Origin: MGBC163016 sp910588905 | GTDB taxonomy: Bacteria > Actinomycetota > Coriobacteriia > Coriobacteriales > Eggerthellaceae | Length of the DNA stretch: 64,000 bases | Reading direction: 5' to 3' | NCBI GenBank assembly: GCA_948616985.1 | Contig: CAPGDO010000001.1 | Location: 1-64,000 of the forward strand | Shown: one piece after another, positions 33,247 to 42,654 of the stretch | Numbering within the stretch: the stretch's first letter is position 1 | How the letters are laid out: the number at the start of each line of letters is the position of its first letter | Notes under the pieces: model-generated | Databases searched by the model: none | Seen by the model: only the letters and a program-made list of their open reading frames with translations | Told to the model about the DNA's origin: nothing | Program-made: the position numbers and the translations under genes

Positions 33247-34296
33247 ATGGCGAAGACGACCACATTCGAGACCCAGAAGAAGATGAGCGATGGCGTGAAG
33301 GAGGCCCTGGCGAAGGACCCTTCGAAGTACATCATGCTCACGGGGGACAGGCCTACCGGGCGCTTGCATCTGGGCCATTACTTCGGCACCATCAAGGAGC
33401 GCGTCCGCCTGCAGAACGAAGGCGTCCATACCAACATCGTCATCGCGGACTACCAGGTGATCACCGACCGCGACAGCACCGCAGACATCCACGACAATGT
33501 GCTCAATATGGTCATCGACTATCTGGCTTGCGGGATAGATCCAGAGCGCACCATGGTCTTCACCCATTCCGCCATACCGCCCCTGAATCAGCTCATGTTG
33601 CCGTTCCTCTCTCTGGTGAGCGAAGCGGAGCTGTTGCGCAATCCCACCGTCAAGGCAGAGAAGGAAGCATCGGGCCATGCGCTCACGGGCCTTCTGCTCA
33701 CCTATCCTGTTCACCAGGCCTGCGACATCCTGTTCTGCAAGGGCAACATCGTGCCTGTGGGCAAGGATCAGCTTCCCCATATCGAGCAGACGCGCCAGAT
33801 CGCCCGTCGCTTCAATGAGCGCTTCGCTCCCGTGTTCCCGGAGCCGGTGGGCCTGCTCACGGAAGCCGTGGAGATCCCCGGGCTAGACGGGCGCAAGATG
33901 TCGAAATCCTATGGGAACGCCATCTCGCTTTCGGCTACCGCTGAGGAAACAGCGAAGCTCATCAAGAAGTCCAAGACCGATTCTGAGCGCACCATCACCT
34001 TCGATCCGGAGAACCGCCCTGGGGTGAGCGCGCTTCTGACCACAGCGGCGCTGACCACGGGCCGCACAGAAGTGGAGATAGCCGCTGAGATAGGGGAGGC
34101 CGGTGCCGGCGCCCTCAAGGCCTATGTGACGGAATCGGTGAACGCCTATCTGGCACCCATTCGCGAACGCCGCCAAGAGCTGGAGCAGGATATCCCCTTC
34201 ATCGAGGAGGTCCTTGCCGAAGGGAACCGCCGTGCCATGGACGTGGCTCAGGCTACCTTGGATGAGGTGCGCCACGCCATGGGCATGATCTATTAG
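33247..34296 (+). CDS. trpS: Tryptophanyl-tRNA synthetase
   Basis: A 349-residue class I synthetase. The HIGH motif reads RPTGRLHLGHYFG near residue 37 and the KMSKS motif is KMSKSYGNAI near residue 218. Between them is the tryptophan pocket region and VGKDQLPHIEQTR. AAAGGGGAG precedes ATG 33247. Length and motif spacing are normal for the long bacterial type with about 15 extra N-terminal residues. A GCCCC/GGGGC hairpin at about 34335-34353 follows and may end the transcript. Confidence 0.96.
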   Translation: MAKTTTFETQKKMSDGVKEALAKDPSKYIMLTGDRPTGRLHLGHYFGTIKERVRLQNEGVHTNIVIADYQVITDRDSTADIHDNVLNMVIDYLACGIDPERTMVFTHSAIPPLNQLMLPFLSLVSEAELLRNPTVKAEKEASGHALTGLLLTYPVHQACDILFCKGNIVPVGKDQLPHIEQTRQIARRFNERFAPVFPEPVGLLTEAVEIPGLDGRKMSKSYGNAISLSATAEETAKLIKKSKTDSERTITFDPENRPGVSALLTTAALTTGRTEVEIAAEIGEAGAGALKAYVTESVNAYLAPIRERRQELEQDIPFIEEVLAEGNRRAMDVAQATLDEVRHAMGMIY

Positions 34297-34518
34297 CAAC
34301 CCGCTCCGAAAACCATATATTTCCCCGATTTGTTGCCCCGTTCATCCGGGGCATTGGTGCTATACTTCCACGGTCTGCGAAAAATCGCAGGCAAGAAGAC
34401 TATAGGCCCTTGAGACATGTTGGTTTTACAAACAATTCGTCTGCTCGTTTGCAAGCGAACATGGTAAGTATCACCCGTCATGAGCAAAGGGTCCCCGCTG
34501 ATGTGAAAGGGGTCCATT

Positions 34519-35787
34519 TTGACCGAGATCAAGAACACGTCCGTCATCCAATTCGATGATATCTCTGACGATCAGCTGAATGCCATGATCGATGGCACGC
34601 TGACCGATTTCAACGAGGGTGACCTGGTTGACGGCACCGTGGTGAAGCTGGAGCATGACGAGGTGCTGGTGGACATCGGGTTCAAGAGCGAAGGCGTCAT
34701 CCCTGCTCGCGAGCTCTCCATCCGCAAGGACATCGATCCCTCTGAGATCGTGAACCTGGGGGATAAGATCGAGGCTCTTGTCCTTCAGAAGGAGGACAAG
34801 GACGGTCGTCTCATCCTCTCCAAGAAGCGCGCCGAGTACGAGCGTGCCTGGAACCAGGTCGAAGAGAAGTTCAAGGCCGGAGAGACGGTCACTGGCGAGG
34901 TCATCGAAGTGGTCAAGGGCGGCCTCATCATGGATATCGGCCTACGTGGCTTCCTGCCTGCGTCCTTGGTCGACCTGCGCCGCGTGAAGGATCTGGATAC
35001 CTACCTCAACACTGAGATCGAGGCTCGCGTCATCGAGATGGACCGCAATCGCAACAACGTGGTCCTTTCCCGTCGCGTCCTTCTGGAGGAAGGCCGCCGG
35101 GCAGAGCGCACGGAGATCCTCTCCAAGCTCTCCAAGGGCATGCGCCTCAAGGGCACCGTCTCCTCCATCGTGGACTTCGGCGCCTTCGTTGACCTGGGCG
35201 GCATCGACGGCCTGGTCCACATCTCTGAGCTCTCTTGGAACCATGTCAATCATCCTTCCGAGGTCGTCAAGGTGGGCGACGAGGTCGAGGTGGAGGTCCT
35301 GGATGTGGATCTCAACCGCGAGCGCATCTCCCTTGGCCTCAAGCAGACCACCGAGGATCCCTGGATCAAGCTGGTGGAGAACTACCCTGTGGGCACTATC
35401 GTGGACGGCCATGTCACCAAGATCGTCCCCTTCGGCGCCTTCGTTGAGCTGGGTGAGGCTGTGGAAGGTCTCGTGCACATCTCTGAGATGTCCCCGAAGC
35501 ACATCGACACCCCGGCTCAGGTGGTCAAGCAGGGCGAAGACGTCAAGGTGAAGGTCATGGAGATCAACCCCGAGCGTCGTCGCATCAGCCTGTCCATGAA
35601 GGCTGCCGCTGAAGAGCTCGGCTTCGAGATCGAAGTGGACGAGTCCATCCAGGCAGAGCCTAAGCCCAAGAAGGCTGAGGAAGAGGCTCCTGTGGCCGAG
35701 GCTGAGGTCGTTGAGGTCGCTCCTGCAGAGGACGACGCGGCTGAGGTGGAAGAGGCCGTGATCGAAGATACGAGCGCTACCGAGTAA
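34519..35787 (+). CDS. rpsA: 30S ribosomal protein S1
   Basis: A 422-residue RNA-binding protein with four S1 domains, at about residues 30-105, 115-185, 205-275 and 290-360, each ending in the SL or LS-K strand (for example RERISLGLKQ). An acidic Ala/Glu/Val-rich tail follows. TTG 34519 is the start because GAAAGGGG lies seven bases upstream and no ATG fits. The 222-bp leader holds a CTGCGA-aaaa-TCGCAG hairpin near 34375 and TATACT at 34361. S1 often represses its own leader, which might apply here. Confidence 0.95.
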   Translation: MTEIKNTSVIQFDDISDDQLNAMIDGTLTDFNEGDLVDGTVVKLEHDEVLVDIGFKSEGVIPARELSIRKDIDPSEIVNLGDKIEALVLQKEDKDGRLILSKKRAEYERAWNQVEEKFKAGETVTGEVIEVVKGGLIMDIGLRGFLPASLVDLRRVKDLDTYLNTEIEARVIEMDRNRNNVVLSRRVLLEEGRRAERTEILSKLSKGMRLKGTVSSIVDFGAFVDLGGIDGLVHISELSWNHVNHPSEVVKVGDEVEVEVLDVDLNRERISLGLKQTTEDPWIKLVENYPVGTIVDGHVTKIVPFGAFVELGEAVEGLVHISEMSPKHIDTPAQVVKQGEDVKVKVMEINPERRRISLSMKAAAEELGFEIEVDESIQAEPKPKKAEEEAPVAEAEVVEVAPAEDDAAEVEEAVIEDTSATE

Positions 35788-35822
35788 GACCGGATATCAA
35801 AGGGAGTCAGGGGGAGGATGCT

Positions 35823-36416
35823 GTGAAGAAGCTTTTCATCATCGGCGGCATGGGTGCCGGCAAGTCTACGGCCACCCGTGCGCTGTTGGACCAGGGCCTT
35901 CCCTTGATAGACCTTGACATGGTCGGGCATGATATCCTCAAGTGGGAAGTCGTGAAGGAAGAGCTGGCAGAGGCTTTTGGTGATGATATCCTGGGTGAAG
36001 ATGGGGAGGTCATGCGCTCCAAGCTGGCAGCAAAGGCCTTCAAGGCGCCTGCTGATACCCGTAAGCTCAACCGTATCACCATGCCTCGCATCGAAGAAGC
36101 CTACACTGATAAGCTGGCAGAGATAGAGGCATCTGGGGCTGACGCTGTGGTGGTGGAATACTCCGCCTTCAAGAATCGCGAAAGCTCCTTGGCCTATTCG
36201 GCTGATGTGGTCATCGCCATCTTGGCGCCCACGGATGTGCGCATCGAACGCGCAGTGGCTTCTGGGTTCGAGGAAGACGACGTGCGCCGTCGCATCGCCC
36301 GTCAGATCACCGACGCTGACCGCGTGGAAGCAGCCGACGTCGTGTTCAACAACAACTCAACCAAGGAGGAGTTGTACAACAAGGTGTTGGATTGGTGGAA
36401 TACCTACAACGTCTAG
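35823..36416 (+). CDS. coaE: Dephospho-CoA kinase-like protein
   Basis: A 197-residue P-loop kinase for the last step of CoA synthesis. The P-loop is GGMGAGKST at residues 8-16 and the LIDLDMVGHDIL block supplies the dephospho-CoA site. The lid is VRRRIARQITDADRVEAAD, and VVFNNNSTKEELYNKV is the typical C terminus. GTG 35823 is preceded by GGGGGAGG. It lies 35 bp after rpsA, a frequent coaE position. The fold is clear, with the substrate Asp and lid Arg present. Confidence 0.88.
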   Translation: MKKLFIIGGMGAGKSTATRALLDQGLPLIDLDMVGHDILKWEVVKEELAEAFGDDILGEDGEVMRSKLAAKAFKAPADTRKLNRITMPRIEEAYTDKLAEIEASGADAVVVEYSAFKNRESSLAYSADVVIAILAPTDVRIERAVASGFEEDDVRRRIARQITDADRVEAADVVFNNNSTKEELYNKVLDWWNTYNV

Positions 36417-36436
36417 CCGTTCGAGCATATACTCTC

Positions 36437-36474
36437 AGACCCGGTGCCTCCCCCAGGGAGTGCATCGGGTCTTC
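36437..36474 (+). terminator. Hairpin between coaE and uvrB
   Basis: The outer stem AGACCCGGTGC with GCATCGGGTCT has one mismatch and the inner stem CTCCC with GGGAG extends it. It is followed by TCTTCGCATT rather than a pure T-run. Confidence 0.6.
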
Positions 36475-36515
36475 GCATTCTACGGGCCATTCGCTTTTCG
36501 GAAGGGAGGAGTTCT

Positions 36516-38645
36516 ATGTCCAGTCACCTTCGCAATATAGAGGGCGTAGAGATGGAAGGGAAGCTCCCTGCGGCGAAGCTGTCCTCATCCCCGCTCAAGG
36601 TAGTCTCTCCCTTCGAGCCTTCCGGTGATCAGCCTGAGGCCATCACTGAGTTGGCGAAGGGTGTGGAAGAGGGCCTGCGCTATCAGACACTGCTCGGGGT
36701 GACCGGATCCGGCAAGACCTTCACCATGGCGAAGGTCATAGAGGCGGTGCAGAAGCCCACGCTGGTCATGGCTCCGAATAAGACGCTTGCGGCCCAGCTG
36801 GCATCTGAGCTCAAGGAGTTCTTCCCCGACAACGCTGTGGTCTACTTCGTCAGCTACTACGATTACTATCAGCCCGAAGCCTACGTCCCTTCCTCCGACA
36901 CCTTCATAGAGAAGGACGCCTCCATCAACGAGGAGGTCGAGAAGCTGCGGCACGCAGCCACCAGCGCCTTGCTCTCTCGCCGGGATGTCATCGTGGTGGC
37001 CTCCGTCAGCTGCATCTATGGCATCGGCAGCCCCCAAGACTATGCGGGGATGGCGGTCTTCTTGGATAAGGATGTTCCCACTGACCGCGACGAGGTGGTC
37101 TATGGGCTCATCGATATCCAATACGATCGGAATGACTACGAGCTCTCGCGCGGCACCTTCCGCGTGCGCGGGGATTCGTTGGATATCTTCCCTCCCTATG
37201 CGGACAACCCGCTGCGCGTTGACTTCTGGGGGGATGAGATAGAGGAGATAGCGGAGATAGACAATGTTACCGGTGAGGTCTTGGGCACGTACCAGGCCCT
37301 TCCCATCTGGCCTGCGTCCCATTACGTGACAGCGCGGCCTAAGATGGACCGGGCTCTCACCACCATCCGCGATGAGCTGCAAGGACGCCTTCAGGAGTTC
37401 TCCGAAGAGGGCAAACTGCTAGAGGCTCAGCGGCTGGAGATGCGGACGAACTACGACCTGGAGATGCTGGAGACCATGGGCTTCTGCTCCGGGATCGAGA
37501 ACTATTCCCGCCATCTGGATGGCCGGGCTCCCGGCGAGCCGCCCTATACGCTCATCGATTACTTCCCTGATGACTTCCTCTGCATCATCGACGAGAGTCA
37601 CGTCACCGTGCCTCAGATCCGTGGCATGCATGAGGGAGACCGCAGCCGCAAGGTCACCCTTGCTGAACACGGTTTCCGGTTGCCTTCCGCCTTGGACAAC
37701 CGGCCTCTACGCTTCGACGAGTTCGAGGAGCGTGTGCCCCAGTTCATCTACGTGAGCGCCACTCCAGGCGATTACGAAGAGAAGGTGAGCCAGGCGAAGG
37801 TGGACCAGATCATCCGTCCCACGGGCTTGCTTGATCCCGAGATCATCGTGCGCACCTCCAAGAGCCAGATCGATGACATCATCGATGAGGCCAAGGAGCG
37901 AGCAGCGAGGGACGAGCGCGTGCTCATCACCACCCTTACCAAGAAGATGGCCGAGGATCTGACCGACCATCTGCTGGACCAGGGGGTCAAAGCCCGTTAC
38001 ATGCATTCGGACATCGCCACCTTGGACCGCGTTGAGATCCTGCGAGATCTGCGCTTGGGCGCGTTCGATGTCCTCGTAGGCATCAATCTGCTGAGAGAGG
38101 GCCTTGACCTGCCTGAGGTCAGCCTGGTGGCCATCCTGGATGCTGACAAGGAAGGCTTCCTGCGCAACCATCGCTCTCTCATCCAGACCATCGGCCGTGC
38201 CGCCCGCAATGTCTCAGGTCAGGTCATCATGTACGCTGATCGTGAGACCGATTCGATGGCCAGGGCCATCGAAGAGACCCGTCGGCGCCGCAGCATCCAG
38301 ATGGCTTACAACGAAGCCCATGGCATCAAGCCTGAGACCATCCGCAAAGCCATCAATGACATCATGGGCGCCATCACCGAAGAGGCTGCCGGTGTGGATG
38401 CCGCTGACATCAACAAGGAGCTGGCTGAGCTTTCCCGGGAAGAGGTCATGCGCGTCATCATGTCCATGGAAGAGGAGATGCAGGCAGCCAGCGCGGGCAT
38501 GGATTTCGAAGAGGCTGCGCGCCTGCGTGACCAGGTGGTCTCCCTGCGCTCGGCCGTAGAGGGCACCACCGAGCAAGACGCCCTGAAGGAATTGAAGAAG
38601 AACGCCCGGAAGGGGTCGAAATACGGCAGGAGGAAGCATCCGTGA
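36516..38645 (+). CDS. uvrB: UvrABC excinuclease subunit B
   Basis: A 709-residue DNA-damage-verifying helicase of nucleotide excision repair. Walker A is GVTGSGKTFTMAKV, the beta-hairpin region reads YYDYYQPEAYVPSSDTF, and the DEAD-box-like motif is IIDESHVTVPQ. Helicase motif VI is QTIGRAARNV, and a UvrC-binding UVR motif lies in the last 60 residues (DFEEAARLRDQV). Start 36516 is preceded by GGAAGGGAGGAG; the frame extends to 36444 across the hairpin. It overlaps recN by four bases. Confidence 0.97.
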   Translation: MSSHLRNIEGVEMEGKLPAAKLSSSPLKVVSPFEPSGDQPEAITELAKGVEEGLRYQTLLGVTGSGKTFTMAKVIEAVQKPTLVMAPNKTLAAQLASELKEFFPDNAVVYFVSYYDYYQPEAYVPSSDTFIEKDASINEEVEKLRHAATSALLSRRDVIVVASVSCIYGIGSPQDYAGMAVFLDKDVPTDRDEVVYGLIDIQYDRNDYELSRGTFRVRGDSLDIFPPYADNPLRVDFWGDEIEEIAEIDNVTGEVLGTYQALPIWPASHYVTARPKMDRALTTIRDELQGRLQEFSEEGKLLEAQRLEMRTNYDLEMLETMGFCSGIENYSRHLDGRAPGEPPYTLIDYFPDDFLCIIDESHVTVPQIRGMHEGDRSRKVTLAEHGFRLPSALDNRPLRFDEFEERVPQFIYVSATPGDYEEKVSQAKVDQIIRPTGLLDPEIIVRTSKSQIDDIIDEAKERAARDERVLITTLTKKMAEDLTDHLLDQGVKARYMHSDIATLDRVEILRDLRLGAFDVLVGINLLREGLDLPEVSLVAILDADKEGFLRNHRSLIQTIGRAARNVSGQVIMYADRETDSMARAIEETRRRRSIQMAYNEAHGIKPETIRKAINDIMGAITEEAAGVDAADINKELAELSREEVMRVIMSMEEEMQAASAGMDFEEAARLRDQVVSLRSAVEGTTEQDALKELKKNARKGSKYGRRKHP

Positions 38646-40288
38646 TCGACGAGATCTGCGTTCACAACATCGCCCTCATCGAAGAGGCTTCCATCGAACC
38701 AGCCCCCGGGCTCACAGCTATCACGGGTGAAACAGGGGCAGGGAAGACCGCCATCCTCAATGCCTGTCGGTTGCTCTCGGGCCAGCGGGGAGATAAGACC
38801 ATGGTGCGCGAAGGTGCCGTTGAAGCCAGCGCGTCGGGTCGTTTCTTCATCCCCGGGGGCAAAGGTCCTGACGGAAAGGATGAGGCTCCCCAAGAGATCG
38901 TAGCCTCTCGGCGCATGAGCGCTGATGGGCGCAGCCGGGTGAAGATCAATGGAGAGATAGCTAGCGTGACCGAGCTCTCTCAGACCATCTCCCCGCTGCT
39001 CGACCTCTCCAGCCAACATGACCAGCTTGCCCTTTCCCACGCCTCATCCCATCGCAGCCTCCTCGACCTCTTCGCTGCCGAAGCAGTGGAGGAGCCCCGG
39101 GGGGCCTACGCTGAGGCTTTTGCTCAAGCTAAGGATGCAGCCGCCTATCTTGAAGAGGTTCGCCAGCTCAGGGCTACCTCGGATGCCCAGGCCGAAGAGG
39201 CTCGCTTCATCCTTGATCAGATCGAGCCCGTCCAACCCAGCTTGGGTGACTACGAAGAGCTCATGCTCTTCGTGCGCCGTTCGGAGAACGCCGAAGCTCT
39301 GGCCCGCACCTCTTCGGAGGCCTATGAGGCGCTCTGCGGGGAGGAGGGGGTCTTGGATGGGTTGAATGCCGCCATCGCTTCTCTGGAAGAGGGCGCGCGC
39401 TTCGATGAGCCGCTGGGAGCCCATGCCGGATCCCTTCGGGAGGCATCCTATGTCATAGAGGATGTATCCCGGGATGTCCTGCGCTTCCGAGATGCGGTGG
39501 ATCTTGACATGTCAACCTTAGAGCAGGCTCAAGAGCGCATGGCGGCCTATCAGGGGCTCATCCGCAAATACGGCCCTACCCTCGAAGATGTCATCCGGCG
39601 GGCTGAAGAGGCTCAGCGTGTGGTGTCGCTCATGGAAGATTCCGAAGGGGCTGAATCCGCTGCAGCCGCTCGCTTGCGGGAGGCGGAGGCGGCTTTGGCT
39701 CAGGCCGCAGAGGCGCTCCACAGCACCCGAGCTGAGCAGGCGCCCTCCATGGCTGAACAGGTGAATGAGGTCATGGCTTCCCTTCAGATGGGGAGCGCAT
39801 CGCTTTGCTGCCAGGTGGATCTCCTGCCGCGGGACCAGTGGACGGAGTCAGGCCCTGACAAGGTGGAATTCCTGTTCCGGCCCTCAGCGGGTATGGGGGA
39901 GCGCCCGCTTGCGAAGGTTGCTTCCGGCGGAGAGCTTTCCCGCGTGATGTTGGCCCTTCATGTGGTCTTGGGAGATGCTGATGATGTGCCCACTCTCATC
40001 TTCGATGAGATAGATTCCGGGGTGGGGGGAGCGGTGGCGAATGCCCTGGCGGAGGTCCTGGCTCGCCTAGCTCACACCCATCAGGTGATCGTGGTCACCC
40101 ATCTGGCTCAAGTGGCTTCCAAGGCGGAGCGCCATTACGTCGTTTCCAAGACCGAGGCGGATGGCTTGGCCCGCACGACGCTTCAAGCGGTGGAGGGGGA
40201 AGGTCGCATCGCAGAGATAGCCCGGATGCTCTCCGGCACATCCACGGAAGCATCCATCACCCATGCCAAAGAGCTTCTGGGCCTGTAG
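38642..40288 (+). CDS. recN: DNA repair protein RecN
   Basis: A 548-residue SMC-like ATPase for double-strand-break repair. Walker A is GETGAGKTAILNAC near residue 30, two coiled-coil arms span about residues 150-380, the signature is KVASGGELSRVMLALHVVL, and Walker B is TLIFDEIDSGVGG. GTG 38642 overlaps the uvrB stop, so the two repair genes are coupled. C-terminal VVTHLAQVASKAERHYVV is typical. The enzyme appears complete. Confidence 0.95.
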   Translation: MIDEICVHNIALIEEASIEPAPGLTAITGETGAGKTAILNACRLLSGQRGDKTMVREGAVEASASGRFFIPGGKGPDGKDEAPQEIVASRRMSADGRSRVKINGEIASVTELSQTISPLLDLSSQHDQLALSHASSHRSLLDLFAAEAVEEPRGAYAEAFAQAKDAAAYLEEVRQLRATSDAQAEEARFILDQIEPVQPSLGDYEELMLFVRRSENAEALARTSSEAYEALCGEEGVLDGLNAAIASLEEGARFDEPLGAHAGSLREASYVIEDVSRDVLRFRDAVDLDMSTLEQAQERMAAYQGLIRKYGPTLEDVIRRAEEAQRVVSLMEDSEGAESAAAARLREAEAALAQAAEALHSTRAEQAPSMAEQVNEVMASLQMGSASLCCQVDLLPRDQWTESGPDKVEFLFRPSAGMGERPLAKVASGGELSRVMLALHVVLGDADDVPTLIFDEIDSGVGGAVANALAEVLARLAHTHQVIVVTHLAQVASKAERHYVVSKTEADGLARTTLQAVEGEGRIAEIARMLSGTSTEASITHAKELLGL

Positions 40289-40390
40289 GGGGATGAGCGG
40301 TGCCTATGGGGCCGCGAAGGTTGCCGAAGGTTATGCATTTTTGCTGCATGGGTTGAAATAATCCGTCTCTTACGGGATGATTCTATAGAT

Positions 40391-41497
40391 ATGACGAAAC
40401 AGACCACATACGCACCCAGTCCCGTTCGCCCGGTCAAACATGCCGTCTGCATTCTCTTGGCGCTCACGCTGGCTGTGGCTCTTCCGTTTCCGGCCATTGC
40501 TACTGAGCAGGATGATATAGCCAGCGCCGAAGCCAAGTACGAGAGCGCAGAAGCCGCCTTGGCCGCAGCCGAGGAGAAGCTGGCGGCCATAACCGAGGAA
40601 TACAGCCAGCTCTCCGATGAGATCGATGCGCTCCAGGCTCAGATCGATGAGCAGGCCAGTAAGGTCCTTGAAGTCCAAGCCTCCATGCTGGAAGGGCGCA
40701 GCGTCCTGGCCAACACAGCGGTCTATGAATACCGCTCCTCTTCGATCTCCAACTTCCTGAGCTCCATCCTCGGGGCTTCTAGCTGGAAAGAGCTCTCCCG
40801 CAACGTGGATTACGTCAGCAAGGTCATGGACCAGCAGAGCGAGGAGATAGCCCAGCAGAAGGAGCTCAAGGATCAGTTCACCCAGGTCTCCGATCAGCTG
40901 ACCCGTCAGAAGAACGAACAGGACGAGAAGCTCGAGGTGCTGAACTCCAAGCGGATGGAGGCAACGGCGGTCGTGAACGAGGCCTCCAGCTATGTGGATG
41001 AGAGCTCTGAGAAGCTCGCAGAGCTCAAAGAGCAAGCAGAGCAGTTCATCTGGAAATCCCAAGATCCAGAGCCGGTGATAGACCCGGGTGCTGACACGGT
41101 CGATAGGGACGAGGTCATCCCGCCCGAGACCCCGGCCGTCCCAGATCCCGCTCCCAGCACCCCAGAAGGAGAGTATCGCACGGGCATCGCTTCTGCCTAC
41201 GGCGGCTCCTCGGATCCCTATACGCCCAACCCGGGCATCACGGCCACGGGTGCCGTTTGCGATGATTACTCCACGGGCGTGGCGCTGCCCATGTCCATGC
41301 CGAATTACCGGAGCTATTTCGGCCGTACCGTTGAGATCGTCTACAACGGCATGACCGTCTACGCCACCGTGAATGATTGCGGCAGCATGGGCGGAGGCTC
41401 ACGTGCCTTGGACCTCCAGCCGGGCGTCTTCAAGGCCTTTGGCTATGGTGACTGCTACGCCTGGGGCGTGCGTACGGTCAAATACCGCTTCCTCTGA
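40391..41497 (+). CDS. Secreted coiled-coil protein with 3D/RlpA-like double-psi barrel
   Basis: A 368-residue exported protein. The signal peptide ends near residue 37 (PFPAIATEQ). A coiled coil spans residues 40-225 and contains SSSISNFLSSILGASSWKEL, the same kind of break seen in the M23 protein at 27068. A Pro/Asp linker leads to a C-terminal barrel (residues 260-368) with RTGIASAYGGSSDPYTPN, TATGAVCDDYS and VNDCGSMGGGSRALDLQPG; the Asp of RALDLQ is the barrel's usual key acid. Probable peptidoglycan-remodelling enzyme or binder. Confidence 0.85.
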   Translation: MTKQTTYAPSPVRPVKHAVCILLALTLAVALPFPAIATEQDDIASAEAKYESAEAALAAAEEKLAAITEEYSQLSDEIDALQAQIDEQASKVLEVQASMLEGRSVLANTAVYEYRSSSISNFLSSILGASSWKELSRNVDYVSKVMDQQSEEIAQQKELKDQFTQVSDQLTRQKNEQDEKLEVLNSKRMEATAVVNEASSYVDESSEKLAELKEQAEQFIWKSQDPEPVIDPGADTVDRDEVIPPETPAVPDPAPSTPEGEYRTGIASAYGGSSDPYTPNPGITATGAVCDDYSTGVALPMSMPNYRSYFGRTVEIVYNGMTVYATVNDCGSMGGGSRALDLQPGVFKAFGYGDCYAWGVRTVKYRFL

Positions 41498-41580
41498 TCC
41501 TGCACGGGTGAATCCCTCCTCAGTCACCCCCAAGACGCTTATAATCCCAACGTGTCTTTGAGCATGAGAAGGGAAGATAG

Positions 41581-42642
41581 ATGACCATCATCGAAGAGCT
41601 CGACTCTTTGAGAAGCGACGTGCTGGATGCCATTGCGAAGGCCCAAGATACGTCTGCTCTGGAAGATATCCGTGTTGCCGCGCTCGGCAAGTCCGGCACC
41701 CTCACTGCTTATCTGCGATCCATGGGTAGCGTGCCGAAGGAGCAGAAGGCGGAGGTGGGCCGTGCCGTCAATGAGGCGCGCGAAGCGGTGGAAGGGGCAC
41801 TGGACACCGCGAAAGCGCAGCTTGCGGCCCAAGAGCTGGCTGCCTCCATCGCCTCTGATGCAGTGGACGTCACCTTGCCAGGCCGGGCCCAGCAGATAGG
41901 TACGCGACACCTCATCAACGCCATGATCGATGAGGTATCCCAGATCTTCTTGGGATTGGGGTATTCCGTCATCGAAGGTCCGGAAGTGGAAACGGATTAC
42001 TATAACTTCGAGGCCCTGAATGCTCCCCCTGACCACCCGAGCCGCTCTATGCAGGACACTTTCTATGTGAAGGATCTTTCCGGTGACGGCAGTGCGGTGA
42101 AGGGAGAGTCGGATGTGCTCCTCCGCACCCAAACCTCCGGTGCTCAGGTGCATGCCATGGAAGACCGGCCTCTGCCCATCTATGTCATCGTGCCAGGCAA
42201 GGTCTACCGCCGCGATGTTGCCGATCCCAGCCATCTTCCCCAGTTCCATCAGATAGAGGGCTTGGTGGTGGATAAGGGCATCACCTTCGGAGACTTGAAG
42301 GGCACCCTCGATTTCGTCTGCAAGGCCATCTTCGGGCCCGAGCGCCGCACCCGCTTCCGCGCTCACTACTTCCCCTTCACCGAGCCTTCGGCGGAAGTGG
42401 ATGTGAGCTGCGGCATCTGCCACGGTGAGGGTTGTCGCATGTGCAAGGGCACCGGCTGGCTTGAGATCCTCGGTTGCGGGATGGTCGATCCGAACGTGCT
42501 CCAGATGAGCGGCATAGACCCTGAGGTCTATTCCGGATTCGCCTTCGGCATGGGCGTGGAGCGCCTTGCCTGTTTGAAGTACGACGTCCCTGACCTGCGC
42601 ATGCTCCTTGAGGGGGACATGCGGTTCTTGAGGCAATTCTAG
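41581..42642 (+). CDS. pheS: Phenylalanyl-tRNA synthetase alpha subunit
   Basis: A 353-residue class II catalytic subunit. Motif 2 region is VIVPGKVYRRDVADPSHLPQFHQIEG, motif 3 is GFAFGMGVERLACLKYDVPD, and the N-terminal coiled coil precedes the DHPSRSMQDTFYV catalytic start. The ATG at 41581 follows AGAAGGGAAG. TATAAT at 41540-41545 is a likely -10. pheT starts 12 bp downstream, so the heterotetramer subunits are co-expressed. Confidence 0.97.
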   Translation: MTIIEELDSLRSDVLDAIAKAQDTSALEDIRVAALGKSGTLTAYLRSMGSVPKEQKAEVGRAVNEAREAVEGALDTAKAQLAAQELAASIASDAVDVTLPGRAQQIGTRHLINAMIDEVSQIFLGLGYSVIEGPEVETDYYNFEALNAPPDHPSRSMQDTFYVKDLSGDGSAVKGESDVLLRTQTSGAQVHAMEDRPLPIYVIVPGKVYRRDVADPSHLPQFHQIEGLVVDKGITFGDLKGTLDFVCKAIFGPERRTRFRAHYFPFTEPSAEVDVSCGICHGEGCRMCKGTGWLEILGCGMVDPNVLQMSGIDPEVYSGFAFGMGVERLACLKYDVPDLRMLLEGDMRFLRQF

Positions 42643-42654
42643 GAAGAGAAGAAG

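Noticed and set aside
34297..34518. Riboswitch or T-box before rpsA
   Set aside because: No T-box sequence, specifier stem or known aptamer core can be seen; only a simple hairpin.
41539..42636. 365-codon minus-strand frame over pheS
   Set aside because: Antisense shadow of a conserved synthetase gene.
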